From contig NZ_CP021978.1 of the NCBI RefSeq assembly GCF_004803895.1, positions 7,998,001-8,062,000 of the forward strand: 64,000 nt of DNA. The letters run 5' to 3'. Every line of letters begins with the position of its first letter. Within the stretch, counting starts at the first letter, position 1. The notes under the pieces were generated by a model. It made no database searches and had not been told where the DNA came from. It worked only from the letters and a program-made list of their open reading frames with translations. The translations under genes and the position numbers were made by a program. The DNA is from Streptomyces hawaiiensis. Lineage in GTDB: Bacteria > Actinomycetota > Actinomycetes > Streptomycetales > Streptomycetaceae. This document shows, in pieces, positions 7,406 through 15,965 of this stretch.

Positions 7406-8955
7406 CGATGCCAGACGACCGGGACGACGAGATGGAAGCGCCCCGCCCGCCCGGCCTCCCGGAGGGCTTCCGTATCGAAGGCTGGGAAGTGGGCGCGGTC
7501 ATCGGCTCCGGCGGCTGGGGGACCGTGTACGAGGCCCGTACGGTCGCCGACGGCACGCCCGTCGCGGTGAAGGTGCTCCCGACCGGTGCCCTGGGGCCCG
7601 GGCAGCGCGCGGCGCTCGGTGAACTCGTGGCGCGCGAGGTCCGCTTCAGCGCGGAGGCCGACCACCCGCACCTCGTCCGCACGCACGCCGTGTGTACGGT
7701 CGAGGCACCACGACTGCCCGCCCTGGACGGCGCGATCGCGCTGGTCATGGACCGGGCCGAGGCAAGCCTGAAGGACGTACTGGACGCCGCCGGGACGGGC
7801 GGACCGATCGCGGACGCCGGCCGCGTGCTGCGCGGGGTGGCCGCCGGACTCGCCCACATGCACGACGCCGGATGGGTGCACGGCGACCTCAAACCCGCCA
7901 ACGTGCTGCTGGGCCCGGGCGGTCAGGTGTGGCTGGCGGACTTCGGCCTGGCCGCCGAACTCGACGGCACGCACGCCCACTTGCCGCCGCTCGGCACCCT
8001 CGACCACCTGCCGCCCGAGTGGTGGTCCCAGCGCACCGGCACCCAGGGCTCCGTCGTCCGGCCCACCGCCGACATCTGGGCCTTCGGCGTCCTCGCCCAC
8101 CAGGTCCTCACCGGCGGGCTCCATCCCTTCCCGGGCGCGACGGCCCGGGCCCGCTCGCTCGCCGCCCAGGCCTACGCGCGCGGCACCGCGCCCCTGCGGC
8201 TCGACGCCGGCCTCGACGAGGACATGCGCCGGCTGATCGCCGACTGCCTGGCCCCGGACCACGCCGCCCGTCTCCCGCACACGGCCGACAACGTCGCCGC
8301 CCGGGTCGAGGCCGCCACCGGCGGTCCGCACCGCCGCCGAAGACGCCTGGTGCCCGCTGCCGGGGCCGGGCTCGTCGTCCTGACCGCCGCCGCGGTCGCC
8401 GGGGCGGCCCTGCTCGGCGGAGGCGGCGGCACCCAGGACGACGACCGAGACCGCGACACCCCCGCCGTCACCGGTACGCCCAGCCCGCCGGCCGGTGAGA
8501 TCCCCGAGAACTCCGACGTACCCGAGGCGCTGCGCCCCGTCATCGCCCGTGCGGCCCACCGCTGCACCGACGAGGAGATCACGCCCGCCCTGCTCGCCGC
8601 GCTGATCAAAGCGGAGAGCGACTTCGACGCGAAGGCCTCCCGCCCGGAGAGCGAGGAGTACGGCATCGCCATGTGGACGCCGTCGGTGTTCCGGGCCTGG
8701 GCCGTCGACGGGGACGGCGACGGCGACAAGGACCACATGTCGCCACCGGACGCGATCGCCACCATGAGCCTGTACGTGTGCTGGCTCGACCAGCGCTTCA
8801 AGCAGGCCGGGCTGCCGAAGAAGGACCTTCCCGCGCTCGTCGCGGCCGGCTACCGCACCAGTGACCGCGCGGTCATCGAGGAGCGCGGCGTACCGGAGCG
8901 GGTACGGCCGCACGTGGACAGGGTGCTGCGCTACCTCGCCGAGTACGAGGGCTGA
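7402..8955 (+). CDS. Transmembrane Ser/Thr protein kinase with lytic-transglycosylase-like ectodomain
   Basis: A 517-residue protein beginning at ATG 7402 in the upstream gene's stop. Cytoplasmic kinase (28-300): Gly loop GSGGWG (35-40), Lys57 in VAVK, catalytic HGDLKPAN with Asp162 (HGD rather than HRD), DFG Asp180, PPEWW in the activation loop. A basic patch and one membrane helix (316-338) follow, then a Pro/Asp linker and an outside domain (~375-517). The ectodomain reads LLAALIKAESDFDAKA with Glu405 where SLT enzymes have their catalytic Glu, then MWTPSVFRAWAVDGDGDGDKDHMSPPDAIATM, like the SLT block with a calcium-type Asp loop. A cell-wall sensing or cleaving kinase is inferred. Confidence 0.85.
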   Translation: MTMPDDRDDEMEAPRPPGLPEGFRIEGWEVGAVIGSGGWGTVYEARTVADGTPVAVKVLPTGALGPGQRAALGELVAREVRFSAEADHPHLVRTHAVCTVEAPRLPALDGAIALVMDRAEASLKDVLDAAGTGGPIADAGRVLRGVAAGLAHMHDAGWVHGDLKPANVLLGPGGQVWLADFGLAAELDGTHAHLPPLGTLDHLPPEWWSQRTGTQGSVVRPTADIWAFGVLAHQVLTGGLHPFPGATARARSLAAQAYARGTAPLRLDAGLDEDMRRLIADCLAPDHAARLPHTADNVAARVEAATGGPHRRRRRLVPAAGAGLVVLTAAAVAGAALLGGGGGTQDDDRDRDTPAVTGTPSPPAGEIPENSDVPEALRPVIARAAHRCTDEEITPALLAALIKAESDFDAKASRPESEEYGIAMWTPSVFRAWAVDGDGDGDKDHMSPPDAIATMSLYVCWLDQRFKQAGLPKKDLPALVAAGYRTSDRAVIEERGVPERVRPHVDRVLRYLAEYEG

Positions 8956-8967
8956 GCCGCACGAACG

Positions 8968-9005
8968 CGAGCGGTGGGCGGGGCCTCGGCCCCGCCCACC
9001 GCTCG
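8968..9005. terminator. Bidirectional terminator
   Basis: A perfect 17-bp GC-rich stem (8968-8984 with 8989-9005) and a CTCG loop lie between the convergent kinase and serine-hydrolase genes. Confidence 0.9.
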
Positions 9006-9018
9006 TCCCCCGTTCCCG

Positions 9019-10209
9019 TCACGGCCGCGGCGAGCCGCACTCCGGGACGTTCGGCAGCCGGTTGTCCGGCGAACTCATGTAGATGTTGGACATGTAGCCC
9101 CCGTACTGGGGCAGATAGGCCCACCACTCGTTGGTGTAGGGCGGCACGTCGACCACCTGGCCCCGGGTCTGGCAGCCGACCAGCACCTCGACGCCGGCGG
9201 GGAGCCGGGTGATCCGGTCGTCGCCCGTGGTCGGGCCCTTGCGGACGCTCACGAGCTCGCCCCAGGTGCCGAACCAGGTCCCGGCTGGCCGTACCCCGCC
9301 CGGCACGTTCAGCGAGCGGGTCAGCCGGCCGATGTCGGTGTACGCCTTGCCGTACGACGTGCCGTCCGGGTGCAGTGTCAGTACGGCCACGATCGTGCGG
9401 TCGTCCGCGCCCACCGTGCCGGTGGTGTGCAGCGCCGGGCGGGTGAGGTTCACGTCGGCGGCGGCGCGGGGAGCGGCGGCGGCCGGCTCCGCCTGGGTTC
9501 CCGCGGGCTCCGCCTCGGAGCCGCAGGTGCCCTTCCCGTACTTCCCGGACCAGCCCTGCTTCACCGTCCAGGGTCGGTCGAACGACCCCGCGATGCCGAA
9601 GTGCTGGTCGAAGTGGTCGGTGGAGGAGCAGCGGGTGGAGCGACGCAGGTTGTCCATGATGAAGTCACGGACGGGCGCGGGAGCCTTCTCCAGGATGTAC
9701 CGGTAGATCGCCACCGTGTCCCGGGCGGAGACGGCGGTGTAGCCCCAGAAGCCCGGGTACCCGGCGGGCGGTGGCGCCGTGTCGCGCAGTCCGAGCGAGG
9801 TCCGGGCGGTCATCCGGTTGATGATCGCCGAGCCTCCGTACGTCGACCAGTAGTGGTCCGCGGCGTCGTCGTCGCTGCCGCGCAGCATCGGCTCCAGCCG
9901 GGCGCGGTCGGCCGGGGGGATGGTGTAGTCGGGCCCGCGGTTCCACAGGAAGTCCAGGGTCAGCAGGAGCTTGACGACCGAGGCGGACCGGAACTGCGCG
10001 CTCTCGTTGACCTGTTCCGTGAACGTGCCGGCCCGGCGGTCGAAGACGGCGACGCCGGCGGTGACGCCGGCCGGGATCTGGGCGGCTTCGGAGGTCTGGA
10101 CGGTTCCGGCGGCCCTCTCCGCACGGGGGTGTGCCGCAGCACCGCTCGTGAGTGACGCGACCGTGACGACGGCCGCGAGCGCGGCGGCGCCGCGCAGGAG
10201 CATGCGCAT
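9019..10209 (-). CDS. Secreted serine hydrolase of the class A beta-lactamase/PBP fold with C-terminal SH3-like domain
   Basis: 396 residues with an N-terminal signal peptide (LLRGAAALAAVVTVASLTSGAAA). The fold's motifs are present: SxxK at Ser77-Lys80 (SASVVK), SDD at 112-114, and KQG at 217-219 (TVKQGWSG, the KTG equivalent). A low-complexity Ala/Glu insert (~230-255) and a C-terminal domain (~335-390, PAGVEVLVGCQTRGQVVDVPPYTNEWWAYLPQYGGYMSNIYM) resembling SH3 wall-binding modules follow. It probably acts outside the cell on peptidoglycan or a lactam; the SDD variant argues against assuming beta-lactamase activity. AGGAAGGG precedes the ATG. It shares a 247-bp divergent region with the gene at 10457. 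Confidence 0.82.
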   Translation of the reverse strand: MRMLLRGAAALAAVVTVASLTSGAAAHPRAERAAGTVQTSEAAQIPAGVTAGVAVFDRRAGTFTEQVNESAQFRSASVVKLLLTLDFLWNRGPDYTIPPADRARLEPMLRGSDDDAADHYWSTYGGSAIINRMTARTSLGLRDTAPPPAGYPGFWGYTAVSARDTVAIYRYILEKAPAPVRDFIMDNLRRSTRCSSTDHFDQHFGIAGSFDRPWTVKQGWSGKYGKGTCGSEAEPAGTQAEPAAAAPRAAADVNLTRPALHTTGTVGADDRTIVAVLTLHPDGTSYGKAYTDIGRLTRSLNVPGGVRPAGTWFGTWGELVSVRKGPTTGDDRITRLPAGVEVLVGCQTRGQVVDVPPYTNEWWAYLPQYGGYMSNIYMSSPDNRLPNVPECGSPRP

Positions 10210-10291
10210 GGTTGCCCTTCCTGGATCGCCCGGTTGTCCGACGGGGCCTTGGCCCGCGGCGCCACGATAGGAGCCCGGGCCGGCGGGCGGT

Positions 10292-10357
10292 CCTGACGAA
10301 TGTCAGGGCTCCGGCGGAGCGGGGCGACCTGCGGCTTCGACCCTGATAAGTGTCAGG
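10292..10357. promoter_or_regulatory. Twin inverted-repeat operators 50 bp apart
   Basis: CCTGACGAATGTCAGG (10292-10307) and CCTGATAAGTGTCAGG (10342-10357) have centres exactly 50 bp apart, about five helical turns, on the same DNA face. They lie between the divergent serine-hydrolase and secreted-protein genes. Confidence 0.65.
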
Positions 10358-10456
10358 TGTCGGTGGTGGGGTGACGCCCCGTACGGTCACGACCAGCGAG
10401 CTGCGGCCGGCCGCAGCGCACGACCGGATCACCCGCCGACACACGAAAGAGGGCTC

Positions 10457-10906
10457 ATGAGCCGCCGATCACTCAGGACCGTGCTGGCCGCGGGGGGCGC
10501 CGCCGTGGTGATGGCGCTCCTTCCGGCCACCGCCCAGGCCGAGCCCTTCTCGGGCGGCAACTACGGGCTTTACGGCATGGAGGGGCAGTACCCGACCACC
10601 TCGTTCTGCACGGGCACGTTCCGCCAGATCGGGCCCACCCAGTACGCCGAGGGCATGGCCCTGAAGTACTTCTACTCCGACAAGTGCGGCTCGTTCGCCC
10701 GGATCGAGAACTCCCGGCCCGGCTGCGTGGCCGTACTGCAGCGTTCCGACAACGGCACGGGCCGCAACGACGGCTGGGTCTCCGAGACCGTCGACTCCGG
10801 CATCAACTACGCCTACACGAAGATCGGCAACAACCTCAACGGCCGGGTCTCGCGCGCCCTGCTCGCGTGCGACGGCCACGACCTGGTGAACACCGGCTGG
10901 TACTGA
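10457..10906 (+). CDS. Small secreted protein, DUF2690-like
   Basis: 149 residues: a signal peptide (LRTVLAAGGAAVVMALLPATAQA) and a mature domain with five cysteines. The block FCTGTFRQIGPTQYAEGMALKYFYSDKCGSFARIENSRPGC resembles the DUF2690 pattern (cysteine, Leu-Lys-Tyr, Tyr-Ser-x-x-Cys, Ala-Arg). Function is unknown. AAAGAGGG lies just upstream of the ATG. The two matched inverted repeats at 10292-10357 lie 100-165 bp upstream and probably control it together with the divergent hydrolase. Confidence 0.7.
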   Translation: MSRRSLRTVLAAGGAAVVMALLPATAQAEPFSGGNYGLYGMEGQYPTTSFCTGTFRQIGPTQYAEGMALKYFYSDKCGSFARIENSRPGCVAVLQRSDNGTGRNDGWVSETVDSGINYAYTKIGNNLNGRVSRALLACDGHDLVNTGWY

Positions 10907-11184
10907 GCCGCACCGGACGCCACCCGTCTGCGGGCCACCGATCTCGCGGTGGCCCGCCGCAGGCGTGTGCGGGGGACGGTGCGTCGGTGGCCCGGACGCA
11001 GACAGAGGTGAGGATCGGGTCGCCGGGGGCGGGAGAGCCCGGCCGACGGACCTCGAACACGGCCGAAAATCGCTCGACGACCCGCCCGCACCCTGTTTAC
11101 GATCCACCGCGCGGCATCGCGTGCCGGTCACCGTCCGGGTGAGGCATGGAGGCGCCGCGGAGATGCCCGTGGAGGCATTCAACC

Positions 11185-11613
11185 GTGTCAGTCGAGTTCA
11201 ATCACACCATCGTCCTGTCCCGGGACCGGGAGAAGTCCGCTCACTTCCTCGCGGAGATCCTGGGACTGGAGGTCGGGGCACCGGCCGGGCTGTTCCTGCC
11301 GGTGACGACCGCCAACGGCGTCACGCTGGACTTCCTCACCATCGACGCCGACATCCCCATGCAGCACTACGCGTTCCTCGTCTCCGAGGACGAGTTCGAC
11401 GAGGCCCTCGCCCGCCTCGTCAAGGCCCGCATCCCCATCCAGGCCGACCCGCACGGCAACCACCCGGGCCGTATCAACCGCAATGACGGCGGCCGGGGCG
11501 TCTACTTCCTCGACCCGGCGGGCCACGGCCTGGAGATCCTCACCCGCCCGTACGGCACGGACCCGGACTCCGAGTTGAACGGGGTCACCGAGGACGTGCC
11601 CGGGGCGGTCTGA
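11185..11613 (+). CDS. VOC (glyoxalase/dioxygenase) superfamily protein
   Basis: The chosen start is GTG 11185 (MSVEFNHTIVLSRD), with GGAGG nine bases upstream; an in-frame ATG at 11146 lacks a site. The 142-residue protein has the beta-alpha-beta-beta-beta halves of the fold: FNHTIV with a metal-type His near residue 7, AEILGLEV, then MQHYAFLVSEDEFD and YFLDPAGHGLEILTRPY with the terminal Glu ligand. Such proteins act as glyoxalases, dioxygenases or drug-binding resistance proteins; the substrate is not readable. It stands alone, with a hairpin after it. Confidence 0.85.
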   Translation: MSVEFNHTIVLSRDREKSAHFLAEILGLEVGAPAGLFLPVTTANGVTLDFLTIDADIPMQHYAFLVSEDEFDEALARLVKARIPIQADPHGNHPGRINRNDGGRGVYFLDPAGHGLEILTRPYGTDPDSELNGVTEDVPGAV

Positions 11614-11622
11614 GCCGAGCCC

Positions 11623-11668
11623 GGCCGGTTCGGGGCGGAGGCACTGCCGCTTCCGTCCCGGACCGGCC
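11623..11668. terminator. Imperfect bidirectional hairpin
   Basis: Arms 11623-11642 and 11649-11668 pair with three mismatches around a 6-base loop, between the convergent VOC and MFS genes. Confidence 0.6.
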
Positions 11669-11684
11669 GAGCGGGCCGTGGCGG

Positions 11685-12944
11685 TCAGCCGCCGTCCGAC
11701 TCCACTGCCACGGGGGCCCGTTCAGGACCGGCCCCCGGCGCGTGACCCCGGCGGGGAAGCAGCAGCGGCGTGGCGAGGAGCAGGACACCGGCCAGTGCGA
11801 TGGCCGTGCGGGGGCCGGTCCGGGCGGCCAGTACGCCCCACAGGGCGGTCATCGTCGCGGTGGTGACCTTGCTGGTGGCCGACCAGGCGGACAGGGTGCG
11901 GGTGACCCGGCCCGTGGGGGTGCGGTCGAGGCGGTGCGTGGCGAGGACCGGGTTGTAGACGGCGCAGCAGGTGATCAGGCCGAACTCGACCAGCATGACC
12001 AGGGCCAGGCCGGGCGTGCCGGGGCCGGTGAAGGCCAGGCCGATCGGCCAGCAGACCCGGAGCGCCCCCGCCGCGAGCAGGACCCGGTGCCGGCCGTGGC
12101 GCGCGACGAGGCGCGGGGCCAGACGGGAGCCGAGCAGGCCGCCGGTGCAGGGCACCGCGAAGGCGAGGGCGTACTGCCAGGGTGCGAAGTGCAGGTCGTC
12201 GACCATCAGGATCAGCAGCGGCGGAGACGCCGCCATGATCAGGGAGTTGACCAGGAGCGTGTTGAGGAACAGCGGGCGCAGCTGTGGATCGGCCAGGATG
12301 TGGCGCCAGCCTTCCAGCAGATCCCCGGCCCGGGTCACCGTGGGTTCCGGTCGCGGACGGTGCTTCTCGGCGTCGCCGATCGCGCGGATGCCGAACGCCG
12401 AGAGCAGATAGCTCACCGCGTCGGCCACCACCGTCGCCACGGGACCGAACAGGCCGATCGCGGCTCCGCCCAGCGGCGGGCCGACCATGCTGGCGGTCCA
12501 GGTGGTCGCCTCGAACCGTCCGTTCGCCACGAGCAGGTCCTGCCGCGGCAGCAGGTCCTTCAGGAACGCCCCGGCCGCCGCGTTGAAGGTGATGTCGGCC
12601 GCCGCGACGGCCACCGACACCAGCATCAACTGGCCGAAGCTCAGCCGGCCCAGGGCGAAGGCCGCGGGGATGCTCAGCAGCACCGCGCACCGGACCAGGT
12701 CCGTCGCCATCATCACCGGCCGTTTGCGGCGGACCTCCACCCACGGCCCGAGGGGTACCGACACCGCCGCGCCGACCGCCGGTCCCACCGCGGCCAGCAG
12801 CGACACCTGCGTCGGTCCGGCGTCCAGTGCCAGGACCGCGATCAGGGCGAACGCGTCGAACGCGAGCCATGTGCCCGCCGTGCTGACCGCGTACGCGCTC
12901 CACAGCCACCGAAACCGCCGCCCCAGCGACCGTCTGCCCGCCAT
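11685..12944 (-). CDS. MFS efflux transporter
   Basis: A 419-residue major facilitator protein with about 12 hydrophobic segments starting from FRWLWSAYAVSTAGTWLAFDAFALIAVLAL. The loop WVEVRRKRPVMMATDLVR after helices 2-3 matches the drug-exporter (MFS_3/macrolide efflux-like) branch. ATG 12944 is preceded by GGGGAG ten bases away; an upstream TTG is less likely. Export of a toxic compound is inferred. A perfect palindrome lies 22-46 bp upstream of the start, so it is probably repressor-controlled, though no regulator gene is adjacent. Confidence 0.88.
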   Translation of the reverse strand: MAGRRSLGRRFRWLWSAYAVSTAGTWLAFDAFALIAVLALDAGPTQVSLLAAVGPAVGAAVSVPLGPWVEVRRKRPVMMATDLVRCAVLLSIPAAFALGRLSFGQLMLVSVAVAAADITFNAAAGAFLKDLLPRQDLLVANGRFEATTWTASMVGPPLGGAAIGLFGPVATVVADAVSYLLSAFGIRAIGDAEKHRPRPEPTVTRAGDLLEGWRHILADPQLRPLFLNTLLVNSLIMAASPPLLILMVDDLHFAPWQYALAFAVPCTGGLLGSRLAPRLVARHGRHRVLLAAGALRVCWPIGLAFTGPGTPGLALVMLVEFGLITCCAVYNPVLATHRLDRTPTGRVTRTLSAWSATSKVTTATMTALWGVLAARTGPRTAIALAGVLLLATPLLLPRRGHAPGAGPERAPVAVESDGG

Positions 12945-12965
12945 ACCCGGCGCACTCCCCGCTCT

Positions 12966-12990
12966 CCCGGACAACCCGGTGTTGTCCGGG
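12966..12990. promoter_or_regulatory. Perfect inverted repeat upstream of the MFS gene
   Basis: Ten-base arms CCCGGACAAC and GTTGTCCGGG flank a 5-base spacer (12966-12990) just ahead of the MFS start. Either an operator or a leader hairpin. Confidence 0.55.
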
Positions 12991-13082
12991 GGTCATCCAA
13001 GCGAGAAGCCGAGGTGCCGGGCAAACAACCATCCGGCATCGACGCCACAACCAACCGTTGTGACGTGGGCTCGGGCGAAGGC

Positions 13083-13535
13083 TCAGCGCTGGTAGAGCCC
13101 CACCAGCGTTCCGTCCGCGATGCGGCGCTTCTCGACCTCCTCGTGCACCTGGTCCGCACGCGGCGCGTCGGGCAGGACACACGGTTCGGACAGGGCGTAG
13201 ACCCGGAAGAAGTAGTGGTGGGCGTCGTCACCCGGCGGGGGATGGGGGCCGCCCCAGCCGTGCTGCCCGTAGCCGTTGACCAGTTCCGTGCCGCCCGGCG
13301 GGCTCTGCCCGGCCTCGACGCCGTCACTGTGCGGGTCGATGCCGACCACGACCCAGTGCGCGAAGGTGCCCGACGGGGCGTCGGGATCCTCGCACAGCAG
13401 GACCAGTTCGGCCGCGTCGTCCGGTACACCGCTCCAGGCCAGCGGGGGAGAGACGTTCGGTCCCTCGTACGCGTGCCGGCGCGCGATGAAGGAGTGGTCG
13501 TTGAACGCGTCGCTGCTGAGTTCGATGCCGGTCAT
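13083..13535 (-). CDS. YbhB/YbcL-type PEBP (Raf-kinase-inhibitor-like) protein
   Basis: 150 residues from ATG 13535. Family motifs: NVSPPLAWSGVPDDAAELVLLCEDPDAPSG, FAHWVVVGI, GYGQHGWGGPHPPPGDDAHHYFFRVYAL. The central DPDAP...HW...GPxPPxGxxHHYxF is the phosphatidylethanolamine-binding-protein ligand pocket. Bacterial members have no agreed function. There is no signal peptide. It is on the same strand as the MFS gene but separated by the palindrome and about 140 bp, so probably transcribed alone. Confidence 0.9.
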   Translation of the reverse strand: MTGIELSSDAFNDHSFIARRHAYEGPNVSPPLAWSGVPDDAAELVLLCEDPDAPSGTFAHWVVVGIDPHSDGVEAGQSPPGGTELVNGYGQHGWGGPHPPPGDDAHHYFFRVYALSEPCVLPDAPRADQVHEEVEKRRIADGTLVGLYQR

Positions 13536-13746
13536 GTGCCCCGGGGTACCCCCGAGGGCCCCGGGGCACACGGTTCGGGACCGATTCCCCCGGGTACCCG
13601 CCAGGGCGAGCCGGAACGAGGCGGGAGAGGGAGGAACCCCACGATGTCTCCCCTGAGAAGGAGTCGCTCGCCCGGCTGCGGGAGCCGGACACCCGAGAAC
13701 GGCTCGTGGCCTGGGCGGGCTGACGTTCACACCGCCAGGGCCGGGG

Positions 13747-14202
13747 TCAGGCGTCGACCGTCACCGCACACGACCACCCGTACGGATCCGGCCCGATCCG
13801 CAGCCGGTTCCACGCCACCGCCGTCGGAACCGCTCCCGTGATCTCCACGTCCGCGACACCGGTGACCGCCAGCCGTACGTCCAGGCCGCCGTCGAGCTCG
13901 TCCGCCTCCACGTCCACGGGCACCTGCCCGTACGCCTCCAGCCGGAAGATGATCTCGTCCAGCAGCGCGGCGAGCAGGTCGTCGTCGCTGGCCTCGGGCA
14001 GCCGCACCCGGTCCACGGCCGTGGGCCGCACCCCGGAGACGTCCGCGAAACACTCCACCATCGCCAGGACGGCCTCCGCCAGACAGTGCTCCCGGCACGC
14101 CGCCCACGCCTCGATCCGGATATCGCCAGGATGCGGCACCGCCCGGTGCCCGAACTCGCCCGGCTGCCGCCCTTGCCCGCCGTCGCCCGTGTCGCCGCCC
14201 AT
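13747..14202 (-). CDS. Archease (RtcB RNA-ligase cofactor) family protein
   Basis: 151 residues; ATG 14202 is eight bases from GGAAGG, better placed than ATG 14208. The N-terminal HRAVPHPGDIRIEAWAACREHCLAEAVLAMVECFAD is the archease signature (H.....D.xIeawa...eeaf..A..al), ending with a beta sheet (ITGAVPTAVAWNRLRI). Archease promotes guanylylation and turnover of the RtcB RNA ligase in other organisms. No rtcB gene lies in this window, so the link is by family only. Confidence 0.82.
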   Translation of the reverse strand: MGGDTGDGGQGRQPGEFGHRAVPHPGDIRIEAWAACREHCLAEAVLAMVECFADVSGVRPTAVDRVRLPEASDDDLLAALLDEIIFRLEAYGQVPVDVEADELDGGLDVRLAVTGVADVEITGAVPTAVAWNRLRIGPDPYGWSCAVTVDA

Positions 14203-14258
14203 GAACATCGCCTTCCCGAGGCTCGCCCTACCATGCGGCCTGGGCGCCGACGCGTTGA

Positions 14259-14861
14259 TCAGACGGGCTCGTCCGCGAGATACGGCGGAGCCGGGTCGTA
14301 CTGGATGCAGCGCCGTACGGCCCGCGCGTGCTCACGGCCGTGCAGCCGCCCGACCAGCCACAATGCGCTGTCGATACCGGCCGAGACGCCCTGGCTGGTG
14401 ACCAGGTTGCCGTCGACCACATAGCGGGCGTCCCGGACCACCGTCACATCTCCCCGCGCCTCCAAGGTGTCCTCATGGCTCCAGTGCGTGGCCACCCGGC
14501 GGCCCCGGGCGGGCCCGGCGGCATGCAGCAGAAACGTGCCGGTGCACACGCCGTGCACCCACGCGGCCCGCTCCGCCGTCTTCCCGATCCAGTCGGTGAC
14601 CACCGGGTTGTGCAGCTGAGTCTCACGTGCGCCCCGTCCGCCCGGCACATGCAGCACGTCCAGCGGCGGATGGTCGTCGAGGCAGTGGTCGGGCAGGACG
14701 CGCAGGCCCTTGTTGCAGCGCACCGGCCCGGGGTGCTCGGAGACGAGCACGGCCGTGTCGGCGCTGTCGCGGAGCCGGGCCGAGACGGTGAACACCTCCC
14801 AGGGCCCCACGAAGTCGAGCTCCTCGGCGTCCTCGAAGACCAGCAGGCCGTACGTCGTCAT
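14259..14861 (-). CDS. DJ-1/PfpI family protein
   Basis: 200 residues: YGLLVFEDAEELDFVGPWEVF, LDVLHVPGGRGARE, WVHGVCTGTFLLHAAG with the nucleophile-elbow Cys (HGVCTG), and ATHWSHEDTLEARG. This is the GATase1/DJ-1 fold common to isonitrile-hydratase-like and GlxA-type proteins. ATG 14861 has AAGGA eight bases upstream; an alternative ATG at 14870 overlaps the upstream stop as ATGA. Either way it is coupled to the GlxA regulator, which carries the same fold fused to a DNA-binding domain. Confidence 0.88.
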   Translation of the reverse strand: MTTYGLLVFEDAEELDFVGPWEVFTVSARLRDSADTAVLVSEHPGPVRCNKGLRVLPDHCLDDHPPLDVLHVPGGRGARETQLHNPVVTDWIGKTAERAAWVHGVCTGTFLLHAAGPARGRRVATHWSHEDTLEARGDVTVVRDARYVVDGNLVTSQGVSAGIDSALWLVGRLHGREHARAVRRCIQYDPAPPYLADEPV

Positions 14862-14866
14862 GCGCT

Positions 14867-15856
14867 TCATCCTTCCTCTGCGGAATCTGTCAGGGGTCCT
14901 GCGGTGGAGCGGAACCGGGCGCGGTAGTCCGACGGCGCGACACCGAGCCGGCGGTGGAACGTGCGGCGCAGGGTCTCGGCGGTGGCGAAGCCGCAGCGGC
15001 GGGCGATGGCCTCGACGGGTTCGTCCCCGTCCGTGAGCGCCCGCCGGGCCGCCTCGACGCGCACCCGTTCGACGTACGCGGCCGGCGGCGCGCCCAGTTC
15101 GGCGGTGAAGCGGCGTTGCAGATGACGCGTGCTCAGCCCGGCGTGCGCGGCGAGGCCGGCGATGTCGTGCCGGGCGCCCGGATCGGCGTGGATCGCGGCG
15201 ACGGCGGCCCGCACCGGGTCCGTCGCCGGCTGCCGCGACCACAGCGCCACGCTGAACTGTGACTGGCCGCCCGGACGGCGGAGGAACAGCACCAGCCTTC
15301 GGGCCACCTCGTGCGCGATGTCCCGGCCCAGATCGTCCTCCACCAGGGCGAGCGCCAGATCCATCCCGGCCGTCACTCCGGCCGACGTCCACACCCGCCC
15401 GTCCCGGACGAAGATCGGGTCGCAGTCCACCCGCACCTCGGGATGCTCCCGGGCCAGCTGCTCCTCCCGGGCCCAGTGCGTGGTGACCCGCCGCCCGTCC
15501 AGCAGCCCCGCGGCGGCCAGCAGGAACACCCCGCTGCACACCGAGGCCACCCGCCGGGCACCGGCCGCCGCGGCGGCGACCCAGGCGACCAGTGCCTCGT
15601 CCTCCCGGGCCCGGTCCACGCCCCGGCCCCCGACCACCACGAGGGTGTCCGTCCCGGCCGGGTCGAGGTCCGCGACGCCGTGCCCGGCGTGCACGAGCAG
15701 CCCGCTCACCGACCGCACCGGCCCCGCCCGGGCCGCCACGACCTCGCAGGCGTACTCGCCCGCGCTGTGGAACACCTCGTGCGGTCCGGTGAGATCGAGC
15801 GGCTGGAAGCCGTCGAAGACGACGAAGACGATACGGCGATCGGTCACGCCCCTCAC
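14867..15856 (-). CDS. GlxA family AraC-type transcriptional regulator
   Basis: 329 residues. The N-terminal DJ-1-like domain (1-190: VFDGFQPLDLTGPHEVF, VVVGGRGVD, VASVCSGVFLLAAAGLLDGRRVTTHW) is probably a ligand sensor. The C-terminal AraC double HTH (~225-315: IAGLAAHAGLSTRHLQRRFTAELG, PVEAIARRCGFATAETLRRTFHRRLGVAPSDYR) binds DNA. It is followed without a gap by the DJ-1 gene, which it probably controls. Confidence 0.92.
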   Translation of the reverse strand: MRGVTDRRIVFVVFDGFQPLDLTGPHEVFHSAGEYACEVVAARAGPVRSVSGLLVHAGHGVADLDPAGTDTLVVVGGRGVDRAREDEALVAWVAAAAAGARRVASVCSGVFLLAAAGLLDGRRVTTHWAREEQLAREHPEVRVDCDPIFVRDGRVWTSAGVTAGMDLALALVEDDLGRDIAHEVARRLVLFLRRPGGQSQFSVALWSRQPATDPVRAAVAAIHADPGARHDIAGLAAHAGLSTRHLQRRFTAELGAPPAAYVERVRVEAARRALTDGDEPVEAIARRCGFATAETLRRTFHRRLGVAPSDYRARFRSTAGPLTDSAEEG

Positions 15857-15965
15857 GCTCCAACGACCCGCGCCATGGCGTCAACGACACACATCCCACA
15901 GATCGCGCCATGGGACGTCCACCGCCGCGTGGGTACCACGGGAACCGGGGGAGAGGAGGCCGACG

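Noticed and set aside
13590..13725. Small plus-strand coding stretch ending in REPDTRERLVAWAG
   Set aside because: No start codon in frame and no recognisable family; it may be chance or a remnant.
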